Assembly: GCF_003610255.1 (NCBI RefSeq)
Contig: NZ_RAPS01000001.1
Location: forward strand, 5,235,001-5,299,000
Direction: 5' to 3'
Length of the DNA stretch: 64,000 nt
Source of the DNA: Streptomyces sp. TLI_171
GTDB lineage: Bacteria; Actinomycetota; Actinomycetes; Streptomycetales; Streptomycetaceae
The position numbers and the translations under genes were made by a program. How positions within the stretch are numbered: position 1 is the first letter of the stretch; every line of letters starts with the position of its first letter. This document shows positions 18,606 to 27,309 of this stretch, one piece after another. A model generated the notes under the pieces. That model saw only the letters and a list, made by a program, of their open reading frames with translations. It was not told the DNA's origin and did no database searches.

Positions 18606-19946
18606 TCAGATGCCCGCGAAAGCCGACTCCAGGATGTCCAGGCCCTCGACCAGCAGGTGCTCCGGCATCACCAGCGGCGGCAGGAACCGCAGCACGTTGC
18701 CGTAGGTGCCGGCGGTCAGCACCACCAGGCCCTCCGCGTGGCAGGCCTTCGCGATCGCCGCGGTCACCTCCGGGTTCGGCTCCTTGCTGCCCGGCTTCAC
18801 CAGCTCCACCGCGACCATCGCGCCGCGGCCGCGGACCTCGCCGATCACCTCGAACTTCTCCTGCAGCTCGCGCAGGCGACCCAGCATGACCTCGCCGATC
18901 CGCTGCGCCTTGCCGTTCAGGTCCTCGGACTTCATCGTCTCGATCGCCCCCAGCGCGGCCGCACAGGCCACCGGGTTGCCACCGTAGGTCCCGCCCAGGC
19001 CACCGGCGTGCGCGGCGTCCATGATCTCGGCCCGGCCGGTCACCGCCGCCAGCGGCAGACCGCCCGCGATGCCCTTCGCCGTGGTGATCAGGTCCGGGAC
19101 GATGCCCTCGTCGTCACAGGCGAACCACTGGCCGGTGCGGCAGAAACCGGTCTGGATCTCGTCCGCCACGAACACGATGCCGTTCGCCTTCGCGAACTCC
19201 ACGATGGCCGGCAGGAAGCCCTTGGCCGGCTCGATGAAGCCGCCCTCGCCCTGGATCGGCTCAATGATGATCGCCGCGACGTTCTCCGCGCCGATCTGCT
19301 TGGTGATGATGTCGATCGCCTGCGCGGCCGCCTCGTCGGCGCAGTTCTCCGCACCGGTCAGCCAGCGGTACGGGTACGCCACCGGCACCCGGTAGATCTC
19401 CGGCGCGAACGGCCCGAACCCGTGCTTGTACGGCATGTTCTTCGCCGTCAGACCCATGGTCAGGTTGGTGCGGCCGTGGTACCCGTGGTCGAACACCACC
19501 ACAGCGGTCCGCTTGGTGTACGCGCGGGCGATCTTCACCGCGTTCTCCACCGCCTCGGCGCCCGAGTTGAACAGCGCGGTGCGCTTCTCGTGGTCACCCG
19601 GGGTCAGCTCGTTCAGCTGCTCCGCCACCGCCACGTACCCCTCGTACGGGGTCACCATGAAACAGGTGTGGGTGAACGCGGCCAGCTGCTCGGTCGCCTT
19701 CGCCACCACGGCCGCGGCGCTGTTGCCCACGTTGGTCACCGCGATGCCCGAACCGAAGTCGATCAGGCTGTTGCCGTCCACGTCCTCCAGCACGCCGCCG
19801 CCGGCCCGCGACACGTACACCGGCAGCGTGGTGCCCACGCCCGCGGCCACCGCGCCGAGCTTGCGGGACTGCAGCTCCTGCGACTTCGGGCCGGGGATCG
19901 CAGTGACCAGACGGCGCTCCTGCGGGAGCGGAGTTGCAGCGCTCAT
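18606..19946 (-). CDS. gabT: 4-aminobutyrate aminotransferase
   Basis: 446-residue class-III pyridoxal-phosphate aminotransferase that moves the amino group of GABA to 2-oxoglutarate, giving succinate semialdehyde. Visible motifs are FNSGAEAVENAVKIARAYT (PLP phosphate binding), FDHGYHGRTNLTMGLT, AAIIIEPIQGEGG, VADEIQTGFCRTG and the PLP lysine in TTAKGIAGGLP. Length is normal. The RBS GGAGA precedes ATG 19946. A TAGCCT -10-like element is at 19978-19983 on the minus strand. The PucR regulator and an aldehyde dehydrogenase 2.4-4 kb away complete a likely GABA to succinate route. Confidence 0.92.
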   Translation of the reverse strand: MSAATPLPQERRLVTAIPGPKSQELQSRKLGAVAAGVGTTLPVYVSRAGGGVLEDVDGNSLIDFGSGIAVTNVGNSAAAVVAKATEQLAAFTHTCFMVTPYEGYVAVAEQLNELTPGDHEKRTALFNSGAEAVENAVKIARAYTKRTAVVVFDHGYHGRTNLTMGLTAKNMPYKHGFGPFAPEIYRVPVAYPYRWLTGAENCADEAAAQAIDIITKQIGAENVAAIIIEPIQGEGGFIEPAKGFLPAIVEFAKANGIVFVADEIQTGFCRTGQWFACDDEGIVPDLITTAKGIAGGLPLAAVTGRAEIMDAAHAGGLGGTYGGNPVACAAALGAIETMKSEDLNGKAQRIGEVMLGRLRELQEKFEVIGEVRGRGAMVAVELVKPGSKEPNPEVTAAIAKACHAEGLVVLTAGTYGNVLRFLPPLVMPEHLLVEGLDILESAFAGI

Positions 19947-20093
19947 GTCTTCTCCAAGTTCTTGACGCGGTAACCGCAGGCTACGACCGGCCACTCCGGG
20001 CGGGCATGCGCCACTCGGTACTGCTGGGCCGTCCGAATTGTCCGGCGCGGCCAGTGGCCGAAGATCGTCCGACCCGTTCCCCCCTCCACTACA

Positions 20094-22178
20094 TTGGCCC
20101 CGGGTGTGTCGGTGGGACGGCGATGCGGGTATGGCACCGCCGGCAACGTAGGAGGGGCCCCAAGTGGAACTGAACGACGCGCGAACCCAACACACCCATC
20201 CCCACCTCCCCCCACCCCGCCCCCCTTCCACCTCCCCACCTGGGCCACCGCCCCCCGCCCCGAAGCCCCACCCGGCGTCTACCGGCAGCACCACACGCCT
20301 TACGACACCAAGAAGGCGGAAGACGCCCAGACCCCCGCAGGCCCACTCCTCCTGCGCGCAGCGCTGAACCTGTTGGTCGCGGCGATCCTCTACCCCTACC
20401 TGGTCGGGTTCGAAGTGGACCTGATGCACTGGGCGGGGATCGACACTCGGCTTCCCAGCGCGCTCATCAACTCGCTCGGTCTGATCCTCGGAGTGATCGG
20501 CGCCGTCCCGCTGGTCTGGTTCTTCGGTCGTCTGGGCCGGTGGCGCGAGGTCGGCCGGCGCTTCGTCCTGCCGGTGGTGCTGAAGACCGTCACCGAGGCG
20601 CCCGCTGCTCCGGAGGAGGCGCCGGTGGTGGATGTCTGGGCGGAGTTGCGGGGGGCCGGGGAGGGGGTTCGGCGGCTGGAGAGCGAGCCGGTGGGGGACG
20701 TGGACTACGTGCGGCTGCACCAGGCGTGGCGAACGGTGGGCGGTGACCGCGAGGCGTGGCAGGAGTTCGCGGCGCAGCTGGCCGCCCACGGCCCGGCCGC
20801 GTGCGCGCACCCGTCGGAGCAGCGCGACCTGCCCGGCGGCCGGGCCGCCCGGCACGACCTGATGGTGCGCCAGGTGCGGTTGGGCACGGCGCAGGACGTG
20901 GTGAAGAACCCGGTGACGCACCGGAACGCGGGGTTCGCGCTGGACCCGCGGGTGCTCGGGACCTCGCTGCTGGCGGTGGGCCCGGCCGGCACCGGCAAGA
21001 CGGCGGCGCTGGCCCGGCCGGTCGCGGAGGCGCTGTGCCTGCAGGCGCTGGCGGGTGCGGCGTGCGCGGTGGTGGTGGGGGCGTCCGATGCCGATCTGGG
21101 GCCGGACGACTGGTACGACGTGGTGATCGCCCCGGGCGACCCGTCCGCGCCGTACGGGCTGGACCTGTACGGGGCCGCGTCGAATCCGGACGAGGCGGCG
21201 GCCCGGTTGGCGGACGCGCTGCTGCCGGACGAGCTGGCGCCGCGGGCGGAGAGCGCCCGGACGGCGATGCAGCAGGTGGTCGGGCCGTACCGGGCGGGGT
21301 ACGGCCGCTACCCGGGGGTGCGGGAGTTGCGGGCGCTGCTGGCCGGGGACCCGGACGCGTGGGCGGAGTTGGCGGAGCAGCTGCAGAAGTCCGGGCGGCG
21401 GGCCGAGTACGAGGCGGACCTGCAGCAGCGGGACCGGATGCACGGCCGGGCCGACGACCCGGGGGCGCTGCTGGCGGACCGGCTGGCGCTGCTGGACCGT
21501 CCGGCGCTGGCGGCCGGGTTCTCCGGCGGCCCGGCGGCGAAGCCGGCGTTCGCGATGCGGGCGCTGGAGCACCCGTTGCGGGTGCGGGTGAAGCTGCCGG
21601 AGCGCAGTCACCCGGAGGCGGCCCGGATCCTGTCGCGGCTGCTGCTCGGCCAGTTCACCCAGGCCGCCGCGGACCGGCGCGACCGCGAGCTGTTCGCCGG
21701 CCTGGTGCTGGACGACGCCACCGCGGCGGTCGACGCCCAGGCGATCCGGGGCCTGCAGCGGCTGCGCGGGGCGAACGCCGGCGCGGTGCTGCTGCTGCGG
21801 ACGCTGTCGGACCTGCCGGAGGCGCTGCGCGCGCCGCTGTTCGGCGCGGTCGGCAACCGGATGGCGTTCCCCGGCATCGCGCCGTGGGACGGCCGGCTGT
21901 TCTCCGAGGCCTGGGGCACGCACCTGGTCCGGGAGACCGCGGTGACGCACACGCCGGACACCTCCGGCGGAACGGTTCGCCGCGCGGGCCGGCTGCTGCG
22001 CAAGGCGCTGTCCGGGACGACGGCGCAGACCGAGTCGGTCACCACCCGGGACGTCGAGCGGCACCGCTGGTCGCCGTCGGACCTGGCGCACGCGCTGCCG
22101 TCGGGGCACGCGGTGGTGTCGCTGACCTCGGTGACGGGGGAGCAGGTGCCGCCGCTGCTGGTGGACCTGCGTCACTGA
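20094..22178 (+). CDS. Membrane-associated ATP-binding protein (start region apparently frameshifted)
   Basis: About 670-690 residues. After a Pro-rich N-terminus come two hydrophobic segments (LLLRAALNLLVAAILYPYLV and SLGLILGVIGAVPLVWFF). A soluble ATPase domain follows with Walker A GPAGTGKTAALAR and a candidate Walker B LFAGLVLDDATAAVD, and the domain ends VPPLLVDLRH. The pattern matches a conserved actinobacterial 'ATP/GTP-binding protein' family of unknown role that sits beside gabT in Streptomyces. The frame shown opens at TTG 20094, but the first ~40 codons have poor GC3. The best start (GTG 20164 after GGAGGGG) is in another frame, see 20164-20226. TACATT at 20090-20095 is a -10 candidate divergent from gabT. 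Confidence 0.72.
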   Translation: MAPGVSVGRRCGYGTAGNVGGAPSGTERRANPTHPSPPPPTPPPFHLPTWATAPRPEAPPGVYRQHHTPYDTKKAEDAQTPAGPLLLRAALNLLVAAILYPYLVGFEVDLMHWAGIDTRLPSALINSLGLILGVIGAVPLVWFFGRLGRWREVGRRFVLPVVLKTVTEAPAAPEEAPVVDVWAELRGAGEGVRRLESEPVGDVDYVRLHQAWRTVGGDREAWQEFAAQLAAHGPAACAHPSEQRDLPGGRAARHDLMVRQVRLGTAQDVVKNPVTHRNAGFALDPRVLGTSLLAVGPAGTGKTAALARPVAEALCLQALAGAACAVVVGASDADLGPDDWYDVVIAPGDPSAPYGLDLYGAASNPDEAAARLADALLPDELAPRAESARTAMQQVVGPYRAGYGRYPGVRELRALLAGDPDAWAELAEQLQKSGRRAEYEADLQQRDRMHGRADDPGALLADRLALLDRPALAAGFSGGPAAKPAFAMRALEHPLRVRVKLPERSHPEAARILSRLLLGQFTQAAADRRDRELFAGLVLDDATAAVDAQAIRGLQRLRGANAGAVLLLRTLSDLPEALRAPLFGAVGNRMAFPGIAPWDGRLFSEAWGTHLVRETAVTHTPDTSGGTVRRAGRLLRKALSGTTAQTESVTTRDVERHRWSPSDLAHALPSGHAVVSLTSVTGEQVPPLLVDLRH
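20164..20226 (+). other. Probable true N-terminus of the ATPase gene in a different frame
   Basis: A strong Shine-Dalgarno GGAGGGG (20152-20158) stands 5 nt before GTG 20164. That frame encodes MELNDARTQHTHPHLPP with coding-like third positions. After the C-rich tract at 20201-20226 the coding character passes to the frame one base back, which continues PPFHLPTWATAPRPE into the conserved protein. A shift of -1 (or one base missing from a C run) joins them. Confidence 0.6.
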
Positions 22179-22249
22179 GCGGGCCGGGGGCGGTCGGCCA
22201 CGGGCTGATCATCATTGGGTCACGGAAGTTACGGACCGGCGGATTTCGG

Positions 22250-22270
22250 CGCTCCGGCTTGTCCGGAGCG
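22250..22270. promoter_or_regulatory. Inverted repeat near the PucR gene promoter
   Basis: CGCTCCGGCTTGTCCGGAGCG is a perfect 8-bp inverted repeat with a 5-nt spacer. It ends 2 nt before a CATAAT -10 hexamer at 22273-22278, so it covers the -35 position. This placement fits an operator, perhaps for autoregulation by the PucR protein. Confidence 0.5.
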
Positions 22271-22341
22271 TCCATAATGGGGGGAGAACCCTCACTCGCC
22301 CGGCAGCAACGGCGCAGCCAGGTCGAACCACCGAAGGTGCC

Positions 22342-23907
22342 ATGCCCCCCACACTCGCCTCCGTCGTCCGCACCACCGCGCTCCACCTGACGGTCCTGGC
22401 CGGCGCGGACCACCTGGAACGGCCCGTCCGCTGGGTGCACACCAGCGAGCTGGACGACCCGACGCCCTTCCTGGAGGGCGGCGAGCTGCTCCTCACCACC
22501 GGCATCAAGCTCGGCAGCGGCGCCGCCGCGCTGCAGGCGTACGTGCACCGGCTGGCCGACGCGGGCGTGGTCGGCCTCGGGCTGGGGGTCGGACTGTCGC
22601 ACAGCGAGGTCCCGCAGGCGCTGGTGGACGCCGCCGCCCAGCGCGGGCTGCCGCTGCTGCGGGTGCCGGAGGCGACGCCGTTCATCGCCATCTCCAAGGC
22701 GGTCTCCGCCGCGCTGGCCGCGGAGCAGTACGAGGCCGTGACGACCAGTTTCGAGGCGCAGGAGGAGCTGACCCGCGCCGCGCTCGGCAAGGACGGCACC
22801 ACCGCGATCGTCCGCCGGCTGGCCGCCCGGCTGGGCGGCTGGGCCGCGCTGTACGACGGGTCCGGCGCGCTGTCCGCGGTCGCCCCGGACTGGGCGGCCC
22901 GCCGGGCCGGCCGGCTGGCCGCCGAGGTCGACCGGCTGCGCCGCCGCCCGGCCCCGTCCAGCGCCGCGCTGCAGGGCCGGGCCGGCACCATCGACACCGC
23001 CGACGAGGACTACGTGGTGGTGCAGTCGCTGGGTGCGGACCGCCGCCCCCGCGGCTTCCTGGCGGTCGGCACCGAGGACCGCATCACCCCCACCGAGCGG
23101 TACGTGCTGAACGCCGCGGTCGCGCTGCTGACGCTGACCCTGGAGCGCTCCCGCGAGCTGCGGCAGGCCGAGGAGAAGATGGGCGCCGCGCTGCTGCGGA
23201 TGGTGCTGGCGGGCGAGGTGGCGACCGCCCGCCAGGTCGCGGCGGGGCTGTTCGGCGGCCTGCCCGAGGGCACCGTGCGGGTGCTGGTCGCCGCGGCCGC
23301 GCCCGGTCCGGAGGCCGCGGAGGCGCTGGGCGAGCTGGCCGACCGGGCGGAGAACGCCGGCGGCAAGGTCGGCGAGAAGCTGCTGCTGGCCCGGGAGGAC
23401 GGCGCGCACGGCCCGCGGCTGATGGTGCTGGCCCTCGACAACGGCTCCGTGCACCGCGCCTGCCTGGGCGCCGTCGAGGAGCACGACGGCCTGGCGCTGG
23501 GCGTCTCCGCCCCGACCCCCCTGGAGGACGCCGGCACCGCGCACGCCCAGGCCGAGCGCGCCCTGGCGGTCGCCCAGCGGGGCGGCCGGCGCACCGTCGA
23601 CCACGAGGAGGTCGGCGCGGGTTCGCTGCTGCCGCTGCTCGGCGAGGAGGCCGTCACCGCGTTCGCCGAGGGCCTGCTGCGCCCGCTGCGCGAGCACGAC
23701 CGCACGGCGCGCGGCGACCTGGTGGCGTCGCTGCGGGCCTGGCTGTCCCGGCACGGCCAGTGGGACGCCGCCGCGGCCGACCTGGGCGTGCACCGGCACA
23801 CGCTGCGCTACCGGATGCGGCGGGTCGAGGAGCTGCTGGGGCGGTCGCTGGACGACACGGACGTCCGGATGGAGCTCTGGCTGGCGCTGCGGTCCGGCGA
23901 GGAGTAG
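22342..23907 (+). CDS. PucR-family transcriptional regulator
   Basis: 521-residue regulator. The N-terminal PucR ligand domain (residues 1-125) reads RWVHTSELDDPTPFLEGGEL and LPLLRVPEATPFIAI. A GAF/diguanylate-like middle region follows. The C-terminal PucR-type helix-turn-helix ends AAADLGVHRHTLRYRMRRVE. Such proteins control purine, proline or GABA catabolism. Its position between gabT and the aldehyde dehydrogenase suggests that it activates GABA degradation in response to GABA or succinate semialdehyde (inference). It has its own promoter (CATAAT at 22273). The dehydrogenase gene starts 127 nt downstream. Confidence 0.9.
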   Translation: MPPTLASVVRTTALHLTVLAGADHLERPVRWVHTSELDDPTPFLEGGELLLTTGIKLGSGAAALQAYVHRLADAGVVGLGLGVGLSHSEVPQALVDAAAQRGLPLLRVPEATPFIAISKAVSAALAAEQYEAVTTSFEAQEELTRAALGKDGTTAIVRRLAARLGGWAALYDGSGALSAVAPDWAARRAGRLAAEVDRLRRRPAPSSAALQGRAGTIDTADEDYVVVQSLGADRRPRGFLAVGTEDRITPTERYVLNAAVALLTLTLERSRELRQAEEKMGAALLRMVLAGEVATARQVAAGLFGGLPEGTVRVLVAAAAPGPEAAEALGELADRAENAGGKVGEKLLLAREDGAHGPRLMVLALDNGSVHRACLGAVEEHDGLALGVSAPTPLEDAGTAHAQAERALAVAQRGGRRTVDHEEVGAGSLLPLLGEEAVTAFAEGLLRPLREHDRTARGDLVASLRAWLSRHGQWDAAAADLGVHRHTLRYRMRRVEELLGRSLDDTDVRMELWLALRSGEE

Positions 23908-24033
23908 GCCGGGCACTGCTCCACCGCGTCCTGGTCCGGTACCCGTTTCTGCCCCGCCGTCCAATCAAAAAGGCCCCTGCTCCGTCCTACCGTGAGGGCG
24001 ACAAGTCTTTCGAGGGAAGGGGCCGGTGCGACC

Positions 24034-25476
24034 GTGACCACCACTCAGCAGTTCTGGCTGGCCGGGCGTCGGGCGAGCGGCGAGACGGAGTTCGAGGTCC
24101 GTCACCCGCACGACGGCAGCCTGGTGGCCGAGGTCAGCGTGCCGACCGACGCGCAGGTGGAGGAGGCCGTCGCGGCGGCCGCCGCCGCGGTGCCGGTGTT
24201 CGCGGCGACCCCCGCGCACGTGCGGGCGACCGCGCTGGACCACGTGGCGAAGCGGCTGGCGGAGCGCACCGAGGAGATCGCCCGGCTGATCACCGCGGAG
24301 AACGGCAAGCCGATCAAGTGGGCGCGCGGCGAGGTCGGCCGCGCGGTGTCGGTGTTCCGCTGGGCGGCCGAGGAGGCCCGCCGGACCAACGGCGAGACCA
24401 TGCGTCTGGACACCGACCCGGGCGGCGTGGGCCGCTTCGCGGTGGTGCGGCGCTTCCCGCGCGGTGCGGTGCTGGGCATCGCCCCGTTCAACTTCCCGCT
24501 GAACCTGGTGGCGCACAAGGTCGCCCCGGCGATCGCGGTGGGCGCGCCGATCATCCTGAAGCCCGCCCCGGCCACCCCGCTCTCCGCGCTGGTGCTGGGC
24601 GAGATCCTGGCCGAGACGGACCTGCCGGCGGGCTCCTGGAGCGTGCTGCCGGTGGAGAACGCGAAGATGCCGGCGCTGGTGCAGGACAAGCGCCTGCCGG
24701 TGATCTCGTTCACCGGTTCGGACAAGGTCGGCTACCAGATCATGGACTCGGTGCCGCGCAAGCACGTCACCCTGGAGCTCGGCGGCAACGCCGCGGCCGT
24801 GGTGCTGGCGGACTGGAGCTCCGAGGCGGACCTGGACTGGGCGGCGAGCCGGATCGCGCTGTTCGCGAACTACCAGGGCGGCCAGTCCTGCATCTCGGTG
24901 CAGCGGGTGATCGCCGACGCGAGCGTCTACGACCGCCTGGTGGAGAAGGTGGTCGCCAAGGTGCAGGAGCAGGTCACCGGTGACCCGTCCGACGAGGCCA
25001 CCGACGTCGGCCCGCTGGTGGACGAGAACGCCGCCAGGCGGGTCGAGTCCTGGGTCGAGGACGCGGTCGCCAAGGGCGCCCGGCTGCTGGCCGGCGGCAA
25101 GCGGGACGGCGCCGCCTACGCGCCGACCGTGCTCGCCGAGCTGCCGGCCGACGCGATCCTGGCGAAGGCCGAGGTGTTCGGCCCGGTGCTGTCGCTGCAC
25201 AAGGTGGCGTCCACCGAGGAGGCCTTCGCCGCGGTGAACGACTCGGACTTCGGCCTGCAGGCGGGCGTCTTCACGCACGACGTGCAGACCGCGTTCCGGG
25301 CGCACCGGGAGCTGGAGGTCGGCGGCGTGGTGATCGGCGACGCGCCGTCCTACCGGGCCGACCAGATGCCGTACGGCGGCGTGAAGGACTCCGGCGTGGG
25401 CCGCGAGGGCGTGCGCTACGCGATGGAGGACTTCACCTTCGAGAAGGTCCTGGTGCTCACCGGCCTGGACCTCTGA
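24034..25476 (+). CDS. NAD(P)-dependent aldehyde dehydrogenase, probably succinate-semialdehyde type
   Basis: 480-residue aldehyde dehydrogenase oxidising an aldehyde to the acid with NAD(P)+. Motifs are the cofactor-fold segment LGIAPFNFPLNLVAHKVAPA, SFTGSDKVGY, the catalytic-base region VTLELGGNAAAVV, and the nucleophile Cys in NYQGGQSCISVQRV. C-terminal PYGGVKDSGVGREG is also present. The length is normal. The partner enzyme GabT and a PucR regulator nearby make succinate semialdehyde the most likely substrate, but the family is too broad to fix it. GTG 24034 is preferred, since an extension to 23992 looks non-native. A terminator follows. Confidence 0.87.
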   Translation: MTTTQQFWLAGRRASGETEFEVRHPHDGSLVAEVSVPTDAQVEEAVAAAAAAVPVFAATPAHVRATALDHVAKRLAERTEEIARLITAENGKPIKWARGEVGRAVSVFRWAAEEARRTNGETMRLDTDPGGVGRFAVVRRFPRGAVLGIAPFNFPLNLVAHKVAPAIAVGAPIILKPAPATPLSALVLGEILAETDLPAGSWSVLPVENAKMPALVQDKRLPVISFTGSDKVGYQIMDSVPRKHVTLELGGNAAAVVLADWSSEADLDWAASRIALFANYQGGQSCISVQRVIADASVYDRLVEKVVAKVQEQVTGDPSDEATDVGPLVDENAARRVESWVEDAVAKGARLLAGGKRDGAAYAPTVLAELPADAILAKAEVFGPVLSLHKVASTEEAFAAVNDSDFGLQAGVFTHDVQTAFRAHRELEVGGVVIGDAPSYRADQMPYGGVKDSGVGREGVRYAMEDFTFEKVLVLTGLDL

Positions 25477-25488
25477 CGAGAGACGCTG

Positions 25489-25522
25489 ACGCCCCGTCAC
25501 CGCACCTGCGGCGGCGGGGCGT
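25489..25522 (+). terminator. Terminator after the aldehyde dehydrogenase gene
   Basis: ACGCCCCG pairs perfectly (8 bp) with CGGGGCGT across an 18-nt loop that can pair further. It starts 13 nt after the stop codon. Confidence 0.6.
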
Positions 25523-25589
25523 CGCCCTGCCTTGACACCCTTCCGGGCCCGGCGTAGTCCGGAGACCAGGAAAGGGAAGGAGGTCCGTC

Positions 25590-25997
25590 ATGCTGGGCGA
25601 CCTCATCGGAGAGGAACAGGGCCAGGTCACCGGTCAGCGGGTGGTCCGCGGGGAGCACGGGCTGCCGCCGACGGTGGAGTCCTCGTTCCTCGGGACGGGA
25701 ACGCTGCTCGGGGTCCCGGTCAAGGACATCGGCAGCTACACGGCGCGGCTTCGCGCCGACGGCACCCTGGAGGGCAACGGGCAGGGCGTGCTGATGAGCC
25801 CGACCGGCGCGCACGCGACCTGGCAGGGCGGCGGCGTCGGCACCTTCACGGAGAACGGCGGCACCAACTTCCGCGGCGCCATCGTGTACGAGAGCGACTC
25901 GCCGGAGTTCGCCGGCCTGCGCGGGGTCGCGGGCGCGTTCGAGTGGGACGTCGACGAGAACGGGAAGGCGAGCGGACGGCTCTGGGCGTGGAAGTGA
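25590..25997 (+). CDS. Small conserved beta-rich protein, function unknown
   Basis: 135 residues with no signal peptide or membrane segment. Alternating Gly-rich strands (GTGTLLGVPVKDIGSYTARL, GNGQGVLMSPTGAHATWQGG) suggest a small beta barrel. The ending RGAIVYESDSPEFAGLRGVA then FEWDVDENGKASGRLWAWK matches a conserved family pattern that I have seen in environmental bacteria under 'hypothetical protein'. ATG 25590 follows a strong AAGGAGG at 8 nt. It is flanked by a terminator upstream and by the leaderless dxr gene downstream, so it is probably monocistronic. Confidence 0.8.
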   Translation: MLGDLIGEEQGQVTGQRVVRGEHGLPPTVESSFLGTGTLLGVPVKDIGSYTARLRADGTLEGNGQGVLMSPTGAHATWQGGGVGTFTENGGTNFRGAIVYESDSPEFAGLRGVAGAFEWDVDENGKASGRLWAWK

Positions 25998-26048
25998 CCG
26001 CCGCTCAGCAGTGAGCACCTGGTACCCGGGACACGCCCGTCCACAGGA

Positions 26049-26061
26049 CACAATGGGGGCA
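26049..26061 (+). promoter_or_regulatory. -10 element of dxr, leaderless transcript
   Basis: CACAAT (26049-26054) ends 6 nt before the A of the dxr ATG, and there is no Shine-Dalgarno sequence. This spacing puts the transcription start on the start codon. Confidence 0.6.
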
Positions 26062-27290
26062 TGAACTCGCTCGCCCACCCGCAGCTGCGCTTCACCCCGA
26101 CCGTCGCGAACCCGGACGGGCCCCGGGAGTTGGTCATCCTGGGCTCGACCGGCTCGATCGGCACCCAGGCCATCGACGTGGTGCTCCGCAACCCCGACCG
26201 GTTCAAGGTGGTGGCCCTGTCGGCGGCCGGCGGGCGGGTCCCGCTGCTCGCCGAGCAGGCGCTCGCGCTCGGCGTGCGCACCGTGGCGGTGGCCGATCCG
26301 GCCGCCGCCGCGCCGCTGCGCGAGGCGCTCGCGGCGAAGGCCGGCGGCGCCCCGCTGCCGGAGATCCTGGCGGGCCCGGACGCGGCGACCGAGCTGGCGG
26401 CGACGGAGTGCCACTCGGTGCTGAACGGCATCACCGGTTCGATCGGCCTGGCGCCGACGCTGGCCGCGCTGCGGGCCGGCCGGGTGCTGGTGCTGGCCAA
26501 TAAGGAGTCGCTGATCGTCGGCGGTCCGCTGGTGAAGGCGCTGGCGAAGCCCGGTCAGATCGTGCCGGTGGACTCCGAGCACGCCGCGCTGTTCCAGGCG
26601 CTGGCCGGCGGCACCCGGGCGGAGGTCCGCAAGCTGGTGGTGACCGCCAGCGGCGGCCCGTTCCGCAACCGCACCCGCGAGCAGCTGGCCGGCGTCACCC
26701 CCTCGGACGCGCTGGCGCACCCGACCTGGGCGATGGGCCCGGTGGTGACGATCAACTCGGCGACCCTGGTGAACAAGGGCCTGGAGGTGATCGAGGCGCA
26801 CCTGCTGTACGACGTGCCCTTCGACCGGATCGAGGTGGTGGTCCATCCGCAGTCGGTCGTTCATTCGATGGTGGAGTTCACGGACGGCTCCACGCTGGCC
26901 CAGGCGAGCCCGCCGGACATGCGGATGCCGATCGCGCTGGGCATCGGCTGGCCGGACCGGGTGCCCGACGCGGCCCCCGGCTGTGACTGGACCAAGGCCG
27001 CGACCTGGGAGTTCTTCCCGCTGGACAACGTGGCCTTCCCGGCGGTCGAGCTGGCCCGCGAGGTGGGTACGCTCGGCGGGACCGCCCCCGCGGTGTTCAA
27101 CGCCGCGAACGAGGAATGTGTGGACGCTTTCCTGAACGGCGCGCTGCCTTTCATCGGAATCGTGGACACTGTGGCGAAGGTGGTCGCCGAACACGGCGCC
27201 CCGCAGTCGGGAACTTCGCTCACGGTGGAGGACGTACTCCACGCTGAGCACTGGGCGCGGGCCCGGGCCCGCGAACTGGCGGCTGGTTAG
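26061..27290 (+). CDS. dxr: 1-deoxy-D-xylulose 5-phosphate reductoisomerase
   Basis: 409-residue enzyme of the non-mevalonate (MEP) isoprenoid pathway. It converts DXP to 2-C-methyl-D-erythritol 4-phosphate with NADPH and a divalent metal, and is the target of fosmidomycin. The Rossmann motif is [16 protein letters not shown]. The substrate/metal region is [27 protein letters not shown] and [34 protein letters not shown] lies in the catalytic loop region. Length is normal. It is followed after 19 nt by rseP, probably cotranscribed. Confidence 0.96.
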   Translation: MNSLAHPQLRFTPTVANPDGPRELVILGSTGSIGTQAIDVVLRNPDRFKVVALSAAGGRVPLLAEQALALGVRTVAVADPAAAAPLREALAAKAGGAPLPEILAGPDAATELAATECHSVLNGITGSIGLAPTLAALRAGRVLVLANKESLIVGGPLVKALAKPGQIVPVDSEHAALFQALAGGTRAEVRKLVVTASGGPFRNRTREQLAGVTPSDALAHPTWAMGPVVTINSATLVNKGLEVIEAHLLYDVPFDRIEVVVHPQSVVHSMVEFTDGSTLAQASPPDMRMPIALGIGWPDRVPDAAPGCDWTKAATWEFFPLDNVAFPAVELAREVGTLGGTAPAVFNAANEECVDAFLNGALPFIGIVDTVAKVVAEHGAPQSGTSLTVEDVLHAEHWARARARELAAG

Positions 27291-27309
27291 GTACGACGGA
27301 GGCGACGCG

